A stretch of 64,000 nucleotides of DNA from Phoronis australis. Lineage: Eukaryota; Phoronida; Phoronidae. The stretch lies in NCBI GenBank assembly GCA_002633005.1, contig NMRA01000355.1, forward strand, positions 143,067 through 207,066, in the 5' to 3' direction. The translations under genes were made by a program, and so were the position numbers. Shown one piece after another: positions 24,601 through 39,600 of the stretch (positions are counted from its first letter, which is position 1; every line of letters starts with the position of its first letter). The notes beneath the pieces were generated by a model. The model was given only the letters and a program-made list of their open reading frames with translations, made no database searches and had not been told where the DNA came from.

Positions 24601-27600
24601 AACAGCTTCATCGCTCACTTGGGACGGGTTAATGTCAGATAATAACTATCACCCAGTTTACATGCTCTATGAAAAGCTTTTAGACATAACTTAAAAACTA
24701 TGCACAGTGCGAATAAGATTTAGCTAAAGCCGTTGGAGTTCAATGTACGTTCTCATGTCACGAACCACACTTACAAGCAGGATTGAGGCAGTAACGGTAG
24801 TCCTGAAAGCGTTTACAATGATTGCTTTTGACCACACTACTGCAGTGACATGCAGGTAATACGTGTAGATGACCTTGATCTACTCTAAAAGTACACGTAA
24901 AAACACTTGACTCGTATAAATGCGCAAGTCCTGAACTCTAAAGCAATAAAGTCAAGTCATGTCGTCTCCATATTTCTTCAGTAAGTGTTAAATACACTAA
25001 ACGGGAGGTACGAGCAAGTTTCACAGAATACAAATGCTGGCAAAATAAGTGAACAAACGAATAAAAGCAATAAACAAAAGGCGGCCAACATGAAACTAAA
25101 AATAACGGACGTCTAGTTCCCTATAGAGACTTGAAGAAATTTGGATATATACACTCCACAGGGTCAGCTGAAACACTTACGAAAGTGATTTTCTATTGGA
25201 TTGACTGTATGTTATCAAATTGCCACAACCGTAAATTGGTCGGCCTGTCACGTCTGCTTCGACTACCTTGCCCAAATGTTCTTGAGAAGATATGACAAAA
25301 TGTTGAGCAGCTTGCAATTACGAGTTTCGCCCTGTTTACAGTGTTAAGTTAAACGTTCCGAGAGATATTGCAGGTTTCAAAAAACAAAGTTGCCGAGTTA
25401 CCTTACTGTAGGCAGACCTAGATGTGAGACGCTGGTCAAAACTTTTGCTGACTGCAGCGCTGATGAGACCGACGTCACCAGAGTGCGTTGCGTCGATTCT
25501 CGATAAGAATATCTGCTGGCAGCCGACGTCTTTTTAAGTTGGCCTCAAGCGATCGCATTCTGATGTTTTGGCTGTGAAAGTGCTGTCATTTGCCTCTTGA
25601 TCGGCTTCATACGCCTGTTCCATTATTTGTTGATTACCCTTGCGCGCATCCGGAGGGGGCTCGGGGGCTCCTTCGAACCCCCCCCCCCCCCCNNNNNNNN
25701 NNNNNNNNNNNNNNNNNNNNNNNNNNNNNNNNNNNNNNNNNNNNNNNNNNNNNNNNNNNNNNNNNNNNNNNNNNNNGCCTCAGAGAAACACAAAGTCCGA
25801 GAAAAAGAGACAAAAGTCCACTGAAAAGGCACAGACGCACAGTGAAGGTGGAACCCCGTTCTTTTTAGTTCTTCCGCTTTTTTGTCAGCAAAAGGTCCAC
25901 ATCGTCAGAAATTTGACCCCCCCCCCCATTATAAAGGCTGGGTGCGGGCATTTTATCTCTGTTCAAAGTTTGTGATCAAGATGTCTTGTCGGCATTCTCG
26001 CTTTATTCATACACTTCCATTTTTATGCAAGCCCTTTTGTCGATATTTATTTCTCTGTCCTCACGGTTTCGTCGACGAGGAGGCCATTTTGTTGCTGGAG
26101 TGTGCCGTTTTCAAGTTGGCCAATCGATTTTAAAGAAAGACACAGGGTGGTCACGTGCCTGGGACTAGTTTGCCGTTTTTGCCTCCTGTTTTTGTTCCAC
26201 GCAGTTGGGAGCCATAATGGAACATTTTGAAAATTATACTTTTAAACAGTAAATATGATTATTTGTCTGACTTCAGGAAAAGACACCCGTAGAGCATATG
26301 TCGTAAAACATATGTTTTCAGAAAATGAAACTCGTACTCTAGAGACCCGATACATCGGCCACACTGTTATATTGCACTTCAAAGTATCCCCTTGTTCGAA
26401 GGAAATTTTATGAACAACTCGGCATACTATATCATTGTATTGAGCGAATGTGGTCAGTTGCCGATATTTACTACGTACTATGTTGCCGTGATCATGTATT
26501 GGTTCAAACTTCTCAAAATACCTCCTCTTCGTAGTACCAAGGGCAACCTACGACAATGTGTGTGACTTAGATCGAAATGGTGGGCACTCATGAAATCAGG
26601 CTTATACATTGTACTGTCAAATTATGGATTCCAAGAAGTTTGGTTAAATCAAGGCGCTGTGAGTGAAAATACTTTGGACATTGAATAAGGGATTGCTATT
26701 GGCAAGGATGGAGATAGCGTACCGAGAATAATTCTAAACTGTGTTTCTAAAATCAATTTAAACGGGAATTGAAACTGAAAGATTTTTTAAGTTTGAATAG
26801 ACACCGTGCACAAATTATGAACATTCTACGTTTTTCGTTGTTCTTTCCACAGTCTGATGATTGAAGTAGGCAGACACTTGAATTTGGATAGGGCAAACGT
26901 ACTGCGTCCGATCTACACCAGTGTTGTTGAAGATAAGTTTCATCTCCATCTACGCTGTGATGAATATTCTGAATTGAGATAAAATCATATTAAAGGATAT
27001 TACTGGAATTTTCCGTCTGTTTTCAAGTTCGATAGGTTAAATTCAACAAGTGATGGTGCTCAGTTAAACTAGTTAACCTACATGTAACTAAATATATATC
27101 ATGTTTTCCACTCCGTGACAGCTTGCTGCACTCTTAGTATGTTACATATTGTTCTCTTGTACAGTGAGCCTATGGCCTTTATAACAGAAGTAAATTGATT
27201 GATTGAATTTGCCACAGTCACTTCAACAGATCAATATCCCTGTGAACATGCCAAAGTTCAAAGTCATCATTATATCAAATCAGGTAATGAACACTTATTG
27301 TTACCTGGTGCTCTCAACGCATTAAAGTTCAAAAGTGAATTGAAATCCACAGTCAAGAGAAATTTAAAGTACTCTTACTCGGAGCCACTTTTAAAGCATG
27401 ATAGTAATTATACGATTAGATTGCACGATTTCTTAAAATGGGAGACGATTTCGATTTAATGCCTCGGCTACTTAATTATATACTTGCCTACTTTTAAAGA
27501 AGCCATCGTTTTATAACAGTTCATTGGATATGAAGGGCCTTTTTATCTTAACTGTTCGATTTTCATATTCCCATGACGTATAGGAGATGGTACACTAAGG

Positions 27601-30600
27601 TATTGGAAATTGCCTTGACGGGTGAGGCTTTTCGATTACCGTGTGTAAAAAGTTATGAAGAGGAAGGAAAGTTGCATTTAATAGTTTATTTATTGAAAAA
27701 TATATCGACTGACTATTCACACACTTCGTGAATCATTCCCAACAACAGACGCATAAAAAACTGTTACAAATAGGCTCATAATGCCAACAAACACCCCGTT
27801 CGCGCGAGCCCGGATACTTTTCTCATGAACTCTGAATTCATTGCACATTTTCTACTTCCAGCATAATTTCGGAGAACTCACTCTTGTTGCTTTCCCATTA
27901 GAGAACTTCGTTTTACTGAAACTTCGCCTTAGGTGTTCTACCTCTGGCCCACGGGGACCCTTGAGGCTGGGGCTTTATGTAAATGAATCGTGCAATAAAA
28001 TTTGATGACCTGAATTTAGCAGTTTCCAGTGGTACATGTTGCCGCAATGCACAATGAAGAAAAAAAGAAACAATTCCTCGTGCCTTTCACCAGGAATCTT
28101 TTGTCGGAATGTGAGTAAAAAACTTCTTTAACACCAACTTTTGTTAGTAACAAACCTCGTAACCGAGCAGTATCAAAATGTTGCCGTAGCGTGCTTGGGA
28201 ATAAAAAGGAATGGCCACGTGACTCAATCAACGACGGATTTGTATGAAGTCAGAAGTGCAATTCTACATGCTTTCTGCTTTCGTGGAATGTGTACTTTTC
28301 TTGAGTTAAATTCAATAGATTTCTTTAGTTTTTCAGTTAGCTGCATTCACATACCTGTCGATAATATCTTATATAACATTCAGTTTTGAACTTGAAATAT
28401 TGATTTTGACAAGCCGTATAACCCTTATACTCATCAGGCTCTTCTTGTGAGAGTTTGCAGATACGCGTACCCTTATAGGCAATATTCTGCCATATTACAT
28501 GTAAACGTACATGTATTAGTCAAACATGAATCATCCTGGGAGAGGTTATGTAAAGTTGCCCTCAAACAATTCCCATCAGCCCATAACTATTACATAGGTA
28601 GTACCACAAACATGCGGCATATATGCATTTTCCAGTTCTTTTGTTACCGTATCGAAGAACATGACTAGACTCACGCACCTCAAACACACCAGAATGTCAT
28701 CCTTTAAAAGCAGACTTATTAATTAGGGAGGCGGGATATCTGTCAGAGGCATGGACAAACATGCGCCATATATATTGCATTATTTCTATGAACGCTTTTG
28801 GTTTTCCATTTAAAAAAACATGCCTAGGACCATGCGCCTTAGGCACACTAAAATATCACTATTTAAACATAGAAGTTATTAATGAGGCAAGTTTATACAC
28901 GCGGCATGTATAATTCATTTATGTCGATGAAAGATTTTCGTCACAATGTTCCCAACTCTTCAATGGAGCACTGCAGTTATTGGCTTATTCGCTACATTAG
29001 CAAAACAAGCCTGAGTATTAGCACTTAGACTTGAAGGGAAAATGACAGGTTCTTCTGAACTTACACAGAGTTGGAGTAGTTCGTAATCCTCCATGTTTTT
29101 ATTATACAATAGCGCCACCTGTCAATGTTTGAGCGACTATACATTTATGCACACGATCATACTTCTTGTTTGACAGCTAATACATACATATACTCGCTCT
29201 TAGTCTCAATATAGTCTCACATCTTCAGGGGTGCAGCTGTGAAGCAAAACACCAGAAGACATAACGGAAAAACAAGTTAAATAGTTGCTATATATCGACA
29301 CCTGACGTCTCATCACCAGGAAATAGGTGAAACATACGTAAAATCGAAATAAACACTGACAGCAAGTAAAACTGAGGAGATGCAAGCTGGCAGTGTGGAT
29401 GTATCACATGGGATATGTACATGTATAGGGAGCCCACAAGCGTAACGGAACAGGGACAGAGTGAGATATATACATACAAACATACATGCATAAATACATA
29501 CATGCATACATACATACATACATGCATACATACCTACATACATACGTACATACATACGTGCATACATACGTGCATACATACATGCATACATACATGCATA
29601 CATAAATACATACATGCATGCATGCATGCATACATACATACATACAAACATACATGCATATATACATACATGCATACGTACATACATGCATACATACATG
29701 CATACATACATGCATACATACGTACATACATACGTGCATACTTACGTGCATACATACATGCATACATACATGTATACATAAATACATACATGCATGCATG
29801 CATGCATACATACATACATACATACAAACATACATGCATACATACACACATACATGCATACGTACATACATGCATGCATACGTACATACATGCATGCATA
29901 CGTACATACATGCATGCATACAAACATGTACATACAAACATACATAGATACACACACACACATATACATATATACAGTGGTGACCCTAACTCTTTTGTTG
30001 ATAGCCACATTAGGTCCTAGGATTGACTCTCGTGTTAATAGTGAACCTAGCGCTAGTACCACTAAGTTCATGTATAATAAGAAGTGTATGTCTTGTGATT
30101 ATCTCAGTAACGAACAACTGCTTAAGGAGATTTCAAGGGATAACGTTAAGGTCGTCAATTCTGTTGATAGATTGAATATTTATTATCAGAATATAAAGTC
30201 AGGTAACTTTCTCATGAAAAACAACCCCTGTCTGCAAACCGTGAATAATACGCTTGGAACGTCACGCATTTCTAAAGATATGATGAAATTTTCACCGCTC
30301 GCTTGTGTCAGGATCAAAGAGAGCGTGGCACCGGAATCAGGTACAGTTGTAATGACCGCACTGCCCGATGCCAGCAAGACCCATTTAAATGTAATTATCG
30401 GACCATTAACTGTATTAGACATCTCTGACTGTATATAATGGCGAATTTTGAAAATGCATTAACCACCTATTTTCGTTATAAACAAACACCACAGCGGTAT
30501 TCAACTGGAAAAAGAAAAACCACTACGACAGGTACGCTTTTCGATTTTTAAAAATCGATGAACTAATAACCTAAAACCTACAACCGTTGGGTACGACTCA

Positions 30601-33600
30601 AGATAAACTACTGTACCGCGCGTATTGATATATTCGGTGGATATACAAAACGCTGATCAGAGTTAACAATATCACATGGATTCATTTTTTATTATTCTTT
30701 CAATCTCGTTTCGCCAGATTTTTGACCAGGAAACAGTTGTTGTGCCCATTTTTCATTTTTTTACTGACGAAGAGCTAGAATAGTTATATAATCAGTGCCA
30801 CCGAAATTGTCCAGAGATTCCTAATCTTCAGTTTGTTTATCACCATGTTTGCACTTTTGTACATATTTTAAAATTTGAGTTCTAATGAAGATTAAACTTT
30901 AATGACACGTGAAATGTTTAGTGTGCCTGTAATGTGGTAAGTTTGAGGATGGGCTCACAATGAACCTAACTAATTAAGTTCAGCTGTCGATCAAAATCTA
31001 CCAGTGTTTTCGTACTTCAAGTTCAAAACTTAGATAAAAAGTCATCAACCCGTTCCCGGTAAGAAAAAACAAGTGGGCAGAAGCACTAAAAATTAAATAA
31101 AGAAAACCAATATGAAACGTATCGTTCCTTTTGGAAGTGGCCCTTTGTGAAGACAAAAACACAAATTAACCTTTTTAGTCATTTAGTAATATTTGTAATG
31201 TACCAAGTTAAAACTACTCTCCAGAGTTGCAGGCTATAACTCTGCAAATGTCAGAGGAAACCAAAATTAGGGGTACTAACAACAACCATTGTTGAGACAG
31301 TAATGCTAGAAATTTTCCACGTGTAGAAAGATTGCGACCAATGGTCATGTTAATTAATTCACATGTCATATGGACGAATTCTTTCATCCTCTTCGTGAAC
31401 AGCGTTACATTGGACACGCAGTATCTTCCCTCTCCTAACAGTTGTCCATGTACTTGCAGGACGCGTCCACTGAAGGTCATTTTTACATCAACATGACCCT
31501 GTTCCGTTAGACTTGTGGGCTCCCTACAATGTTACACATTCACACTCCGTGCTCTCATGCACTTCTACATGTACATTGTACTTGTTTATTTTGCTTCCAC
31601 GGTCAGTTCACCTATTCCTTGACGATGAGACATGTGGTCTCGAAATATATCAGCTATTTTAACTTGGTTTACCATTATTAGTCCAGGCCCTTATCCCGAA
31701 AACATTTACACGTCGGATTAAAGCACCAAATTTAGCACACTAGTACTTTTTGACATTCTGAATCTCATGGGGTTCGGTTGACCAAATTTTGAGGTAAAGG
31801 TCAAAGTCAAATCTCAAAAACAAAATGGCCGCCCAGTAACAAATCTATGGTTGCTTGAGAGAAGACCACTCATTTTAAGGCTAGGTAATAGTACTTTATT
31901 AACTAGAAATCTATCATAATGACATCTTAATACCTTTTCCTCATGATATTAAGACCCCTCATTTGCATAATTTTAACATGGCCGCCAAAATTTAACTAAC
32001 CAACTGCAATTTTAACAAAATCATCTATTTTGATCTGGTGCAAGACTAGTAATACAACAACAAATAGGTTTTCTTACCAAAAATTTATTAGATTTAACAT
32101 TAATTTGTACAGTTATTATGAAAATTCATTTGATGTTATGATAAAGAAACCAATATATGCATAGAACTTGACAGACTACAAAAAACTCATAGGCCAGCTT
32201 TCAAAAATGTCGTTATTATGCTTCTTCTAGCTCCTGTCTACATATAATACGATTGTCATCTGCTTATAATATCAACACAATAAAACAGATTAATCTCAAA
32301 TTGTCATTGCAGACCACAGAATTCAATTAGCATGATCATCTGTTCCTTTGGTCCAGAACAAACCATGTTACTGGCATGTCATCCTCGGTATTTGCTAAGT
32401 GTTGTGCATGCTACGGAATTGCTTTTAATTTATATCTCTTGCCCCATAGTGGTATGCTCTTGCAACCATGAGCTGCTGACCAGCTTTGCAGATTTCAGGC
32501 ATGTCTATCCAGTAAGGTGCCCATTGTTGGCCCTTGTCACTCTGCCATCCAAACCTCTATGGACTTAATTTCCAGTGGATGGGCATCAGACTGCCGCATA
32601 TGATACAAGCATTCGTTAACCTGCTTTATCAGAGGAGATTGGGTAGGCGATAAATTTGGCATGATCTGAACTTTTTGTTGGAAAAGCTCCTTTCATAAAG
32701 TATTGATTTGGCTGGTTTTGACTTTTCGATCATAAACGAAACATGTAAATGTCTCAATTGTCTTGAATTCCTGATTGGATTGTCGACGGTGAGTTGCTGA
32801 AAGGAATTGCTTGCCGGCACGAGAATGCCTGAGTAGCATCACGGGAAGCTTTTCTCCCATGCTGTTTTCTTCCCTTTTCCATAGAACTGGGACGTTGTGT
32901 CCAACCCTGTTAAGGCATGGAACATGGGTAGAGCTACACACAAATCGTACCTAAGCTAGTCAAACAAACTCTTGACGAAGAGTTCCCGTGCGTTCTTTCC
33001 AGCTTTAACAACTACCCGTAATTGAATTTCTGGCTGCAAAGCCTTAAGCTGATCAAAAACACCAAGAAGAACGATCACAATATCAGTATCAATTGTAGAA
33101 ACCAGTATTCTCTGATTACGTTTTGATCAAAGCGTACGCAATGTACATCAAGCCCATACAGGTGTCCGACTCTCGGTGGTCTGTCAGAACCAGAGGAAAG
33201 AACAGAGTGACCGTGTGTAACATATATATTTCGTTATGGAGGATAGGCGATTGCTAAACATATCTTCAGCTAACAGCATGAACAATTCCTCTTTATTCTT
33301 CGAGTTTGCAAGAAATTCTGGAAGTACAGAGACAGTTGCGCTTGGTGTGGAACTTTGGCAAGATCACCTGTACCTCTATCAGCGGTGGCCTTCAAGCTGT
33401 CTTCAGTGTAAGCATCAAATACAATGTCAGCTGTACAGCAGTTGTGAAGGTTAGAATGTGCCCACTTAATTAGCTGTTTTCACTGAACTGTCCAAACGTC
33501 GCTGATTCGTTTGGAGAAAATTTGCGCACAATAGGTGACCCATCAAAGACTTTGACATCGACGGACTCAGGAACGTCTGGATGAGGAATTTCCAACATTT

Positions 33601-36600
33601 TGAGCAAGTGTGAATTCTGCGAGGGGATGGTGGCCAAGAATGATTCTCGTGTATAAGAAAATCATCTTTCTAGAATTTGACTAGCTATAAATGCTGACTA
33701 TATAAGCTGCAGTCTTTCTTGATGTCATCCATGCGCTGTAGAGTCACTCTTTTTGCCTTCCCGTTAGCTGTTTCGGAAACAACAAACTTGTTTTTCTTGA
33801 TAGGGGTCTTTATTGGTTGGGACTTTTCAATTACGACTGTTTGCTTATAGTTGTCATATTGCTGTTTTCCCCGCCACTTCGATAGTCTGAAGACTTGTAG
33901 CGTATCTAACGTCATAAGTTCATCACCATGGTCAAAGAAAGTTCACATGGTTTTTGAAGTCGCTCTGGAATGATAGAATGTCTTTTTGGCGGTTTTTATC
34001 CTCGCTATTGTCTTCAAAACGATTGACAATCGTACTCAGTCAGCAACCTGGCTATAGCTCGGACCCAAACACCGTTCACCTGTCCAAGCGTTTTGATTTT
34101 CAGTTAGTCCAATAGCCCCACCACTGTCTTGGACTAAGGCGTTATTTTCTTCATCCGCCTAGTCAATTGCAACAGCACAGAATCTGTGCCGTGTATTTGA
34201 AAACATCCATCAGATGCTGGCGTACGTTAACTGGTATAGTTCTCACGTCTTGGATGTGGAGGGAGACCCATCTTTTATAATTTTGAAGGTCAAGAGCAAA
34301 GAAATAGGACACAAGAGATTCAAAGACATCAATGCACAGCGACAAGTTGAATTCACCATGAGCAAGGACGAACATCAAGATCAGTAACTGGACATGCAAG
34401 ATAACATTCAAAAACTCAAATTTTGGAATTCTGATTGAGCTATCACTTTTCCTGCTGGATACTCTTCAGTCCAAAACAGCACCTTCATTTTTCACAATAA
34501 GAAATGGTTCTCCTTGTAGCTTTGCCAGAGACAGAGCTGTGACCTGGTGTGCATGTCTTGCTCGAGTCAAGTGTGAGGCTTGAAGAAAGGAATCAGCTAT
34601 ACCAGCTGTAGCCACTGAGGCCTCCTTATGCAGGCGGTACGGATACGTCATAGTGACGTAACGAGAGCTGACGTATTGTTCCAGCTCAGGTAACCAGCCG
34701 CCTTCGAAACATTTGTATGAATAGTGTCTATGGCCTGTTATTCAGAAAATCTACATTGTCTCAATTGCTTTCAGGATGGTGGGTAAAGTTTTAGAACAAT
34801 AAATCGTCAGGCAATTACAAGTGGTGAATCTGAAGTAAGGCATTGCTCAAACAACGTGACCTTGGGAATAAGGTACTGCGGAATTAAAGCGTAATGTTGT
34901 AGGTATTATTTGTTGGAATAGGTTTCTTAGAAAAATTGGTCTCTTAATTAGGTCTTATTAAACTACTTACATTGTAGGCTATTTATGCGAATAGCTACTG
35001 TAGTGATTTAAACAGGAAACCTCTGCTCCTGTTTAGATGTGCTGAAGCCAACCAAAAGTATTATCTCCAATCAGTTAACAATAATTTAAGATATATATTT
35101 ATATACATAGATAATCAAAAAATTACATACACCTAAATTAGAAAATATCATTCAAAATAATATTACACGAACAATGAACTCGAGGTCAACATTATGCAAG
35201 TCTCAGAGCTGATGTCACCTGTTTGGGTACTGTTGTCCGAATGAGCAGAGGTCAGCATCAGCTGTTAGACAATATGTCACCACAAACAATTAGATGGACG
35301 CAATTAATAGTAAACATTTGTTTATACAACATGTTTCTCAAGGCAATTAATTATGCCTGGATCTGTTTTAAAATGTAGTGCAACAAGAAATTCACCTCAT
35401 TGGGATACAAGTAAAACCTGATATTTTTTGTTATTTCATCCTTCTGGTCAACCTTAAATTACCTAAATTACCTTAATTGGTTTAACATATGTCACAATCA
35501 AGTTCAAACTAAAATAAAAACACATTAATTAACAAAGTAACCGTTAGCTATGATCAAATTAAAAATGATGATAAAAGTTTCAGCAATATGTTCTTTGAAA
35601 ATTTACCAAGATGTCCGATTTCCTTTAATTACAGAGACGATTTGTTACATAATTAATTATAAATATTTTGACAAATGAAGATATTTAAAAATTAATTTCT
35701 GTAAAAGTTTAAACATTCTAAAGTTGACTTAATGCATATTCATACTAGTTTGGCAGTTTTTCTCAGCTAGAGAAAACAAATAAACTTAATTTAGATTAAA
35801 AATATTTACGTTCTATTAATTTTGATAATTACCATCTTAAGTGTCAGGAAAATTACTTTTATGCTTTTGACTTGTTTTTAGAAGTTATCAACATTAATGT
35901 GAAATCAAAATGAAAATGAAGTATCCTGCTTATCACCTGAAACAGCAATGAAGCAGATATTTTGTGTCAAGTCATTTCAAAAAAATTACCTACGTGAGCT
36001 TTGACCTTGATTTGACCTTGACCATGACCCCAAATTTCTGGCAACCGACCCCCGTGAGATTCAGCGTGTCCCAAAGTATCTGTTTATCAACTTTGGTGCT
36101 TTAATCCGGGTGTAAATGTTTTGGGGTGTTTGGCTGCTAAGGGACCGGACTATGTGGGGTTTTGCTTCATAACTCCACGCCTGAAGATATGAGATTGTAT
36201 AGGGACTACGAGCGAATATATATTAAGATGTCTAATAATGAACTGTCGTGCCTTCAGCAAAACAATTTTATTACAAATGAAAACAAAGTCTGCATACATG
36301 AACGTCCTCAGTAGAGTAAATAGAAGCAGGATGAATATAGAAGAAATGATGTATTTTAATGTAAAAGGATAACAAGTTACCAATTTAAACCTGTAACGTT
36401 TCGAGATGGTGAAATTTTGGTATCCAATTATAGCTTTTTTAGTAATCTGAAATGATTTCCCATGTCATTTTACATCCAGATAATGGCGGTTGCGTTTATA
36501 GCTGTGTTTTGCCCTGTTTAGCTCGCTAAACTTTAAAATCAAGTTAGGGCTTTTACAGTATACATGTACATGTACATGTATACTCTCATAAAATCAGTCT

Positions 36601-39600
36601 AAATTCGATTTTCAGTATTAGCCAATGACACACTGCGAACTTGAGCATCAAGCAACGCTTTTATTGGTTTTAAATTCTGATTTGTTTGGCCCACATTTGC
36701 TAATTTTGATTTTGATAGATGCGCATCCATGTGTTGCTGACTTTATTTTTTTCTTCTTAGGTCAAGGTGATTTTACACTGAAAGAATTTCTGAAAGAGAT
36801 TTTCCGGAGTACGTTGCGCACTTGTTCTTTGACTCCTGACTGTATCTAGTTTCACAATATTCTATTTGAATGTAATATTATAGCAAGTAAGTTGAGGAAG
36901 AAATGTAACCAGTATTGTGTATAGAATGTAAAATTGCCAATGTAAAACAACGAGAAGGCCGTTGTGTATTCATACGTATACATGTACTTGCAAAATGTGT
37001 GCGCGCGCACTCAGGCGAAGCCTTTACATTGGATGACCCAGCCAAGAGCTTCAATCCAGAAATCTTTTGACTTCAGTAACTGTAAAGTATATTTTGCGAT
37101 TGTTATTGTCGATTATGTGATTGTTCAATGCCATTTTGTATTTGCTCAATAGAAGACTTTGTCTTTTATTATCTTACCCAGATTTTAAGGTAACGACCGC
37201 TGAACCACTCTTGCAACAGCAACATTGCATGATTAAATTTTAGTCATGTTCAGGTCGTAAGAGAAGGTTCACACAATCACTGAAGGCAAGAAACGGTCAT
37301 TTTCAAGCCACTGCCTCGAGCGCCTGTGTCCAAAGTATTACTTTATATACGAGTACTTTTGGGCTCATACATCTGTACGTAAATCTATGCCTGCATCTGG
37401 GATTAGCCACAGGCGCCTTTTCGCAAAACCTTAGTGTAGGGACGGATAGCCGCTGCACCTGCACGTGAATTATTGTCACATTTAACTATACACCTTAGTC
37501 ACGCAGTTGCCATTTAAAAGTGAGCCTATTTTAGGTTTTAAAGACAATGCATTCTACAGAAATGCCGACAGTGCGGATAAGGTATATATGCAAAACAGTG
37601 ATGAGTGATTGTTTCCTTTGATTGAACGCGTTATTTAGGTCATAGGGTCATGAACCTAAACACGTGTATTTGCAGTTCCGGTGTAATGAACCAAGCAAAA
37701 GTCGCTAGATATTCCTCAATTCATTACATGAATTAGTTTATCAAAAATTGAGTTGCCTATTTAAGGTTTATTCTATGTTAAACCACCCGATTTTACGCAG
37801 TTACTTGCTTCAACCAAAACATAATTGTGCGCAGTTACGCTCTAAAAGGGTTCCAGTGCGTACTGCTAACGTTCCAGCATGTGCAGTAACTTGCTTCAAC
37901 CACACGCGTTCAGCCTAGCACTCCACTCCCATCAAACATTCACTACAATTGAGGGCATTTACGCTTTTCGAGGTTTCCAGAACATACTTCTAACGCTAGT
38001 ACAGTTCATGTACTTGCTTTAACCAGTCTCGTTCAGCATAACGCTCCACTCCCATAAAACATGCTAACGCTAATCGTATTTTTCTGCATAAAAGCCCATC
38101 CTATGCCCAAAAGGTACAGATCCCGCACGTACGCCAAGAGTGTTTGGAAAACAAGTGCAGGGTTGAATAGGAAATGAAATCAAAACAGTACCTGAAATAA
38201 ATTTCTACCTGCGCTGACATAGACTGTAATGTAAGATTGATGATGTTGTATCGATTCGTAAAGAAAATGTTCATGTATCGAACTTTCCAGTTGCATTCCC
38301 AAACTGATGTCTTCAAAATTTATGCCATGGGCCTTTATTCAGGAATCACCAGTACTCATGAACACTAGGTGGGGTTGCGTGACACTATCTCGCGAGATCA
38401 GTAAGAGCGTCACTTTCACAACGTGCACTTTTGAATCTTGCTTCTTCCACCGCGAGAATCATTATTACAGCAGAGCAGATATGGAGCCTCGTGAGAGAGT
38501 CAAGAAAAGAGTCAGGGTGAGTTGAATTTTTACACTTTGCACAATTTTTTTACTTTTCACCCGCCGAATTACTACTGTAATGAACTGAATCGGTCGATCC
38601 ATCGCCAGACGTTTGCTTTTCGCCATTGTCCATTGATTGCCATTTTGACTTCTAAATTATGTAGATTTTGAAAAACATTATGGTGTATTATTATAATAAA
38701 ACTTTTTTGCTTGAGCATTCAAATGATATCATGTTCATTACAAAATCCTTTCAGAAGTTCAGAGCTTCGAATCAAAAATATCGCACGAGCAGGGCATCGC
38801 ACGAACCATCTACGAACCTATGAATCGTGCAAACGAATCCATAAATCATGTTTACGAACCCAAAAATCCCGCATTCAAACAAAAAATTACGCACAATGGG
38901 CAAAAGTCTAGTAAAGGGGCTCCTATTGAAAATGGCGGCGGGGAACCAGTTTTCACCGAGTAATGGCAATGTTTGTTATTCAGTGTTCAAGCTGGATCCC
39001 GGCTGCCATTCTGGCATTCTAAAGAGGGACCTGTTTACTCGACTTCGGCACTGGTCGGATATAGCGGTCAATTTAGAGAACCAGGCAACCACAGAATAAC
39101 GAACCTGTACACTGTAACTTAGTGAATGAAACTGGTTCTCTATTTCAGGGACCACTATATCCGACCAGTGCCCTCGATTTTTACCCAAACTGGCATCCAG
39201 CATCCAATTTCCATTGGAAAATTTCTGTAGACTTCATTCAGTGGAAATTGATTCCAAGAAGCATCTTGAAAAGAGGGACCCACTCACTCTACTTTTACCA
39301 CCCCCACTCGTCACCATTTGCCCTCTCCCCAATTTCGCTGTAATTCTCTCTCCCTAGTCAGTATTAATTTGACGCCTCACACGCCCAGAGCCCAATGTAT
39401 TGGGTCATCTAAAACCTCATTTGGTTTTGTCGATTACTAATACTGGCATCCAGGTGTTGGCAGGTCTAAGCAGGTTCGGCGTCAGTCTTCACCATCCATT
39501 GCTACCCCCAAACCACCAATTTGATTACAAGTGAATTCTAGCTACAAATGCAGATCTAAGGTGGCACTGAATAGTTAGGCTGCGGCCGCGGCCAATTTGC

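Noticed and set aside
29313-30020. Cys/Met/Tyr-rich and His/Thr-rich proteins of up to 200 residues
   Set aside because: Produced by the tetranucleotide array, open in every frame on both strands.
36540-36585. TACATGTACATGTACATGTA as a functional palindrome
   Set aside because: ACATGTA words are scattered all over the window and appear to be a compositional habit of this genome.
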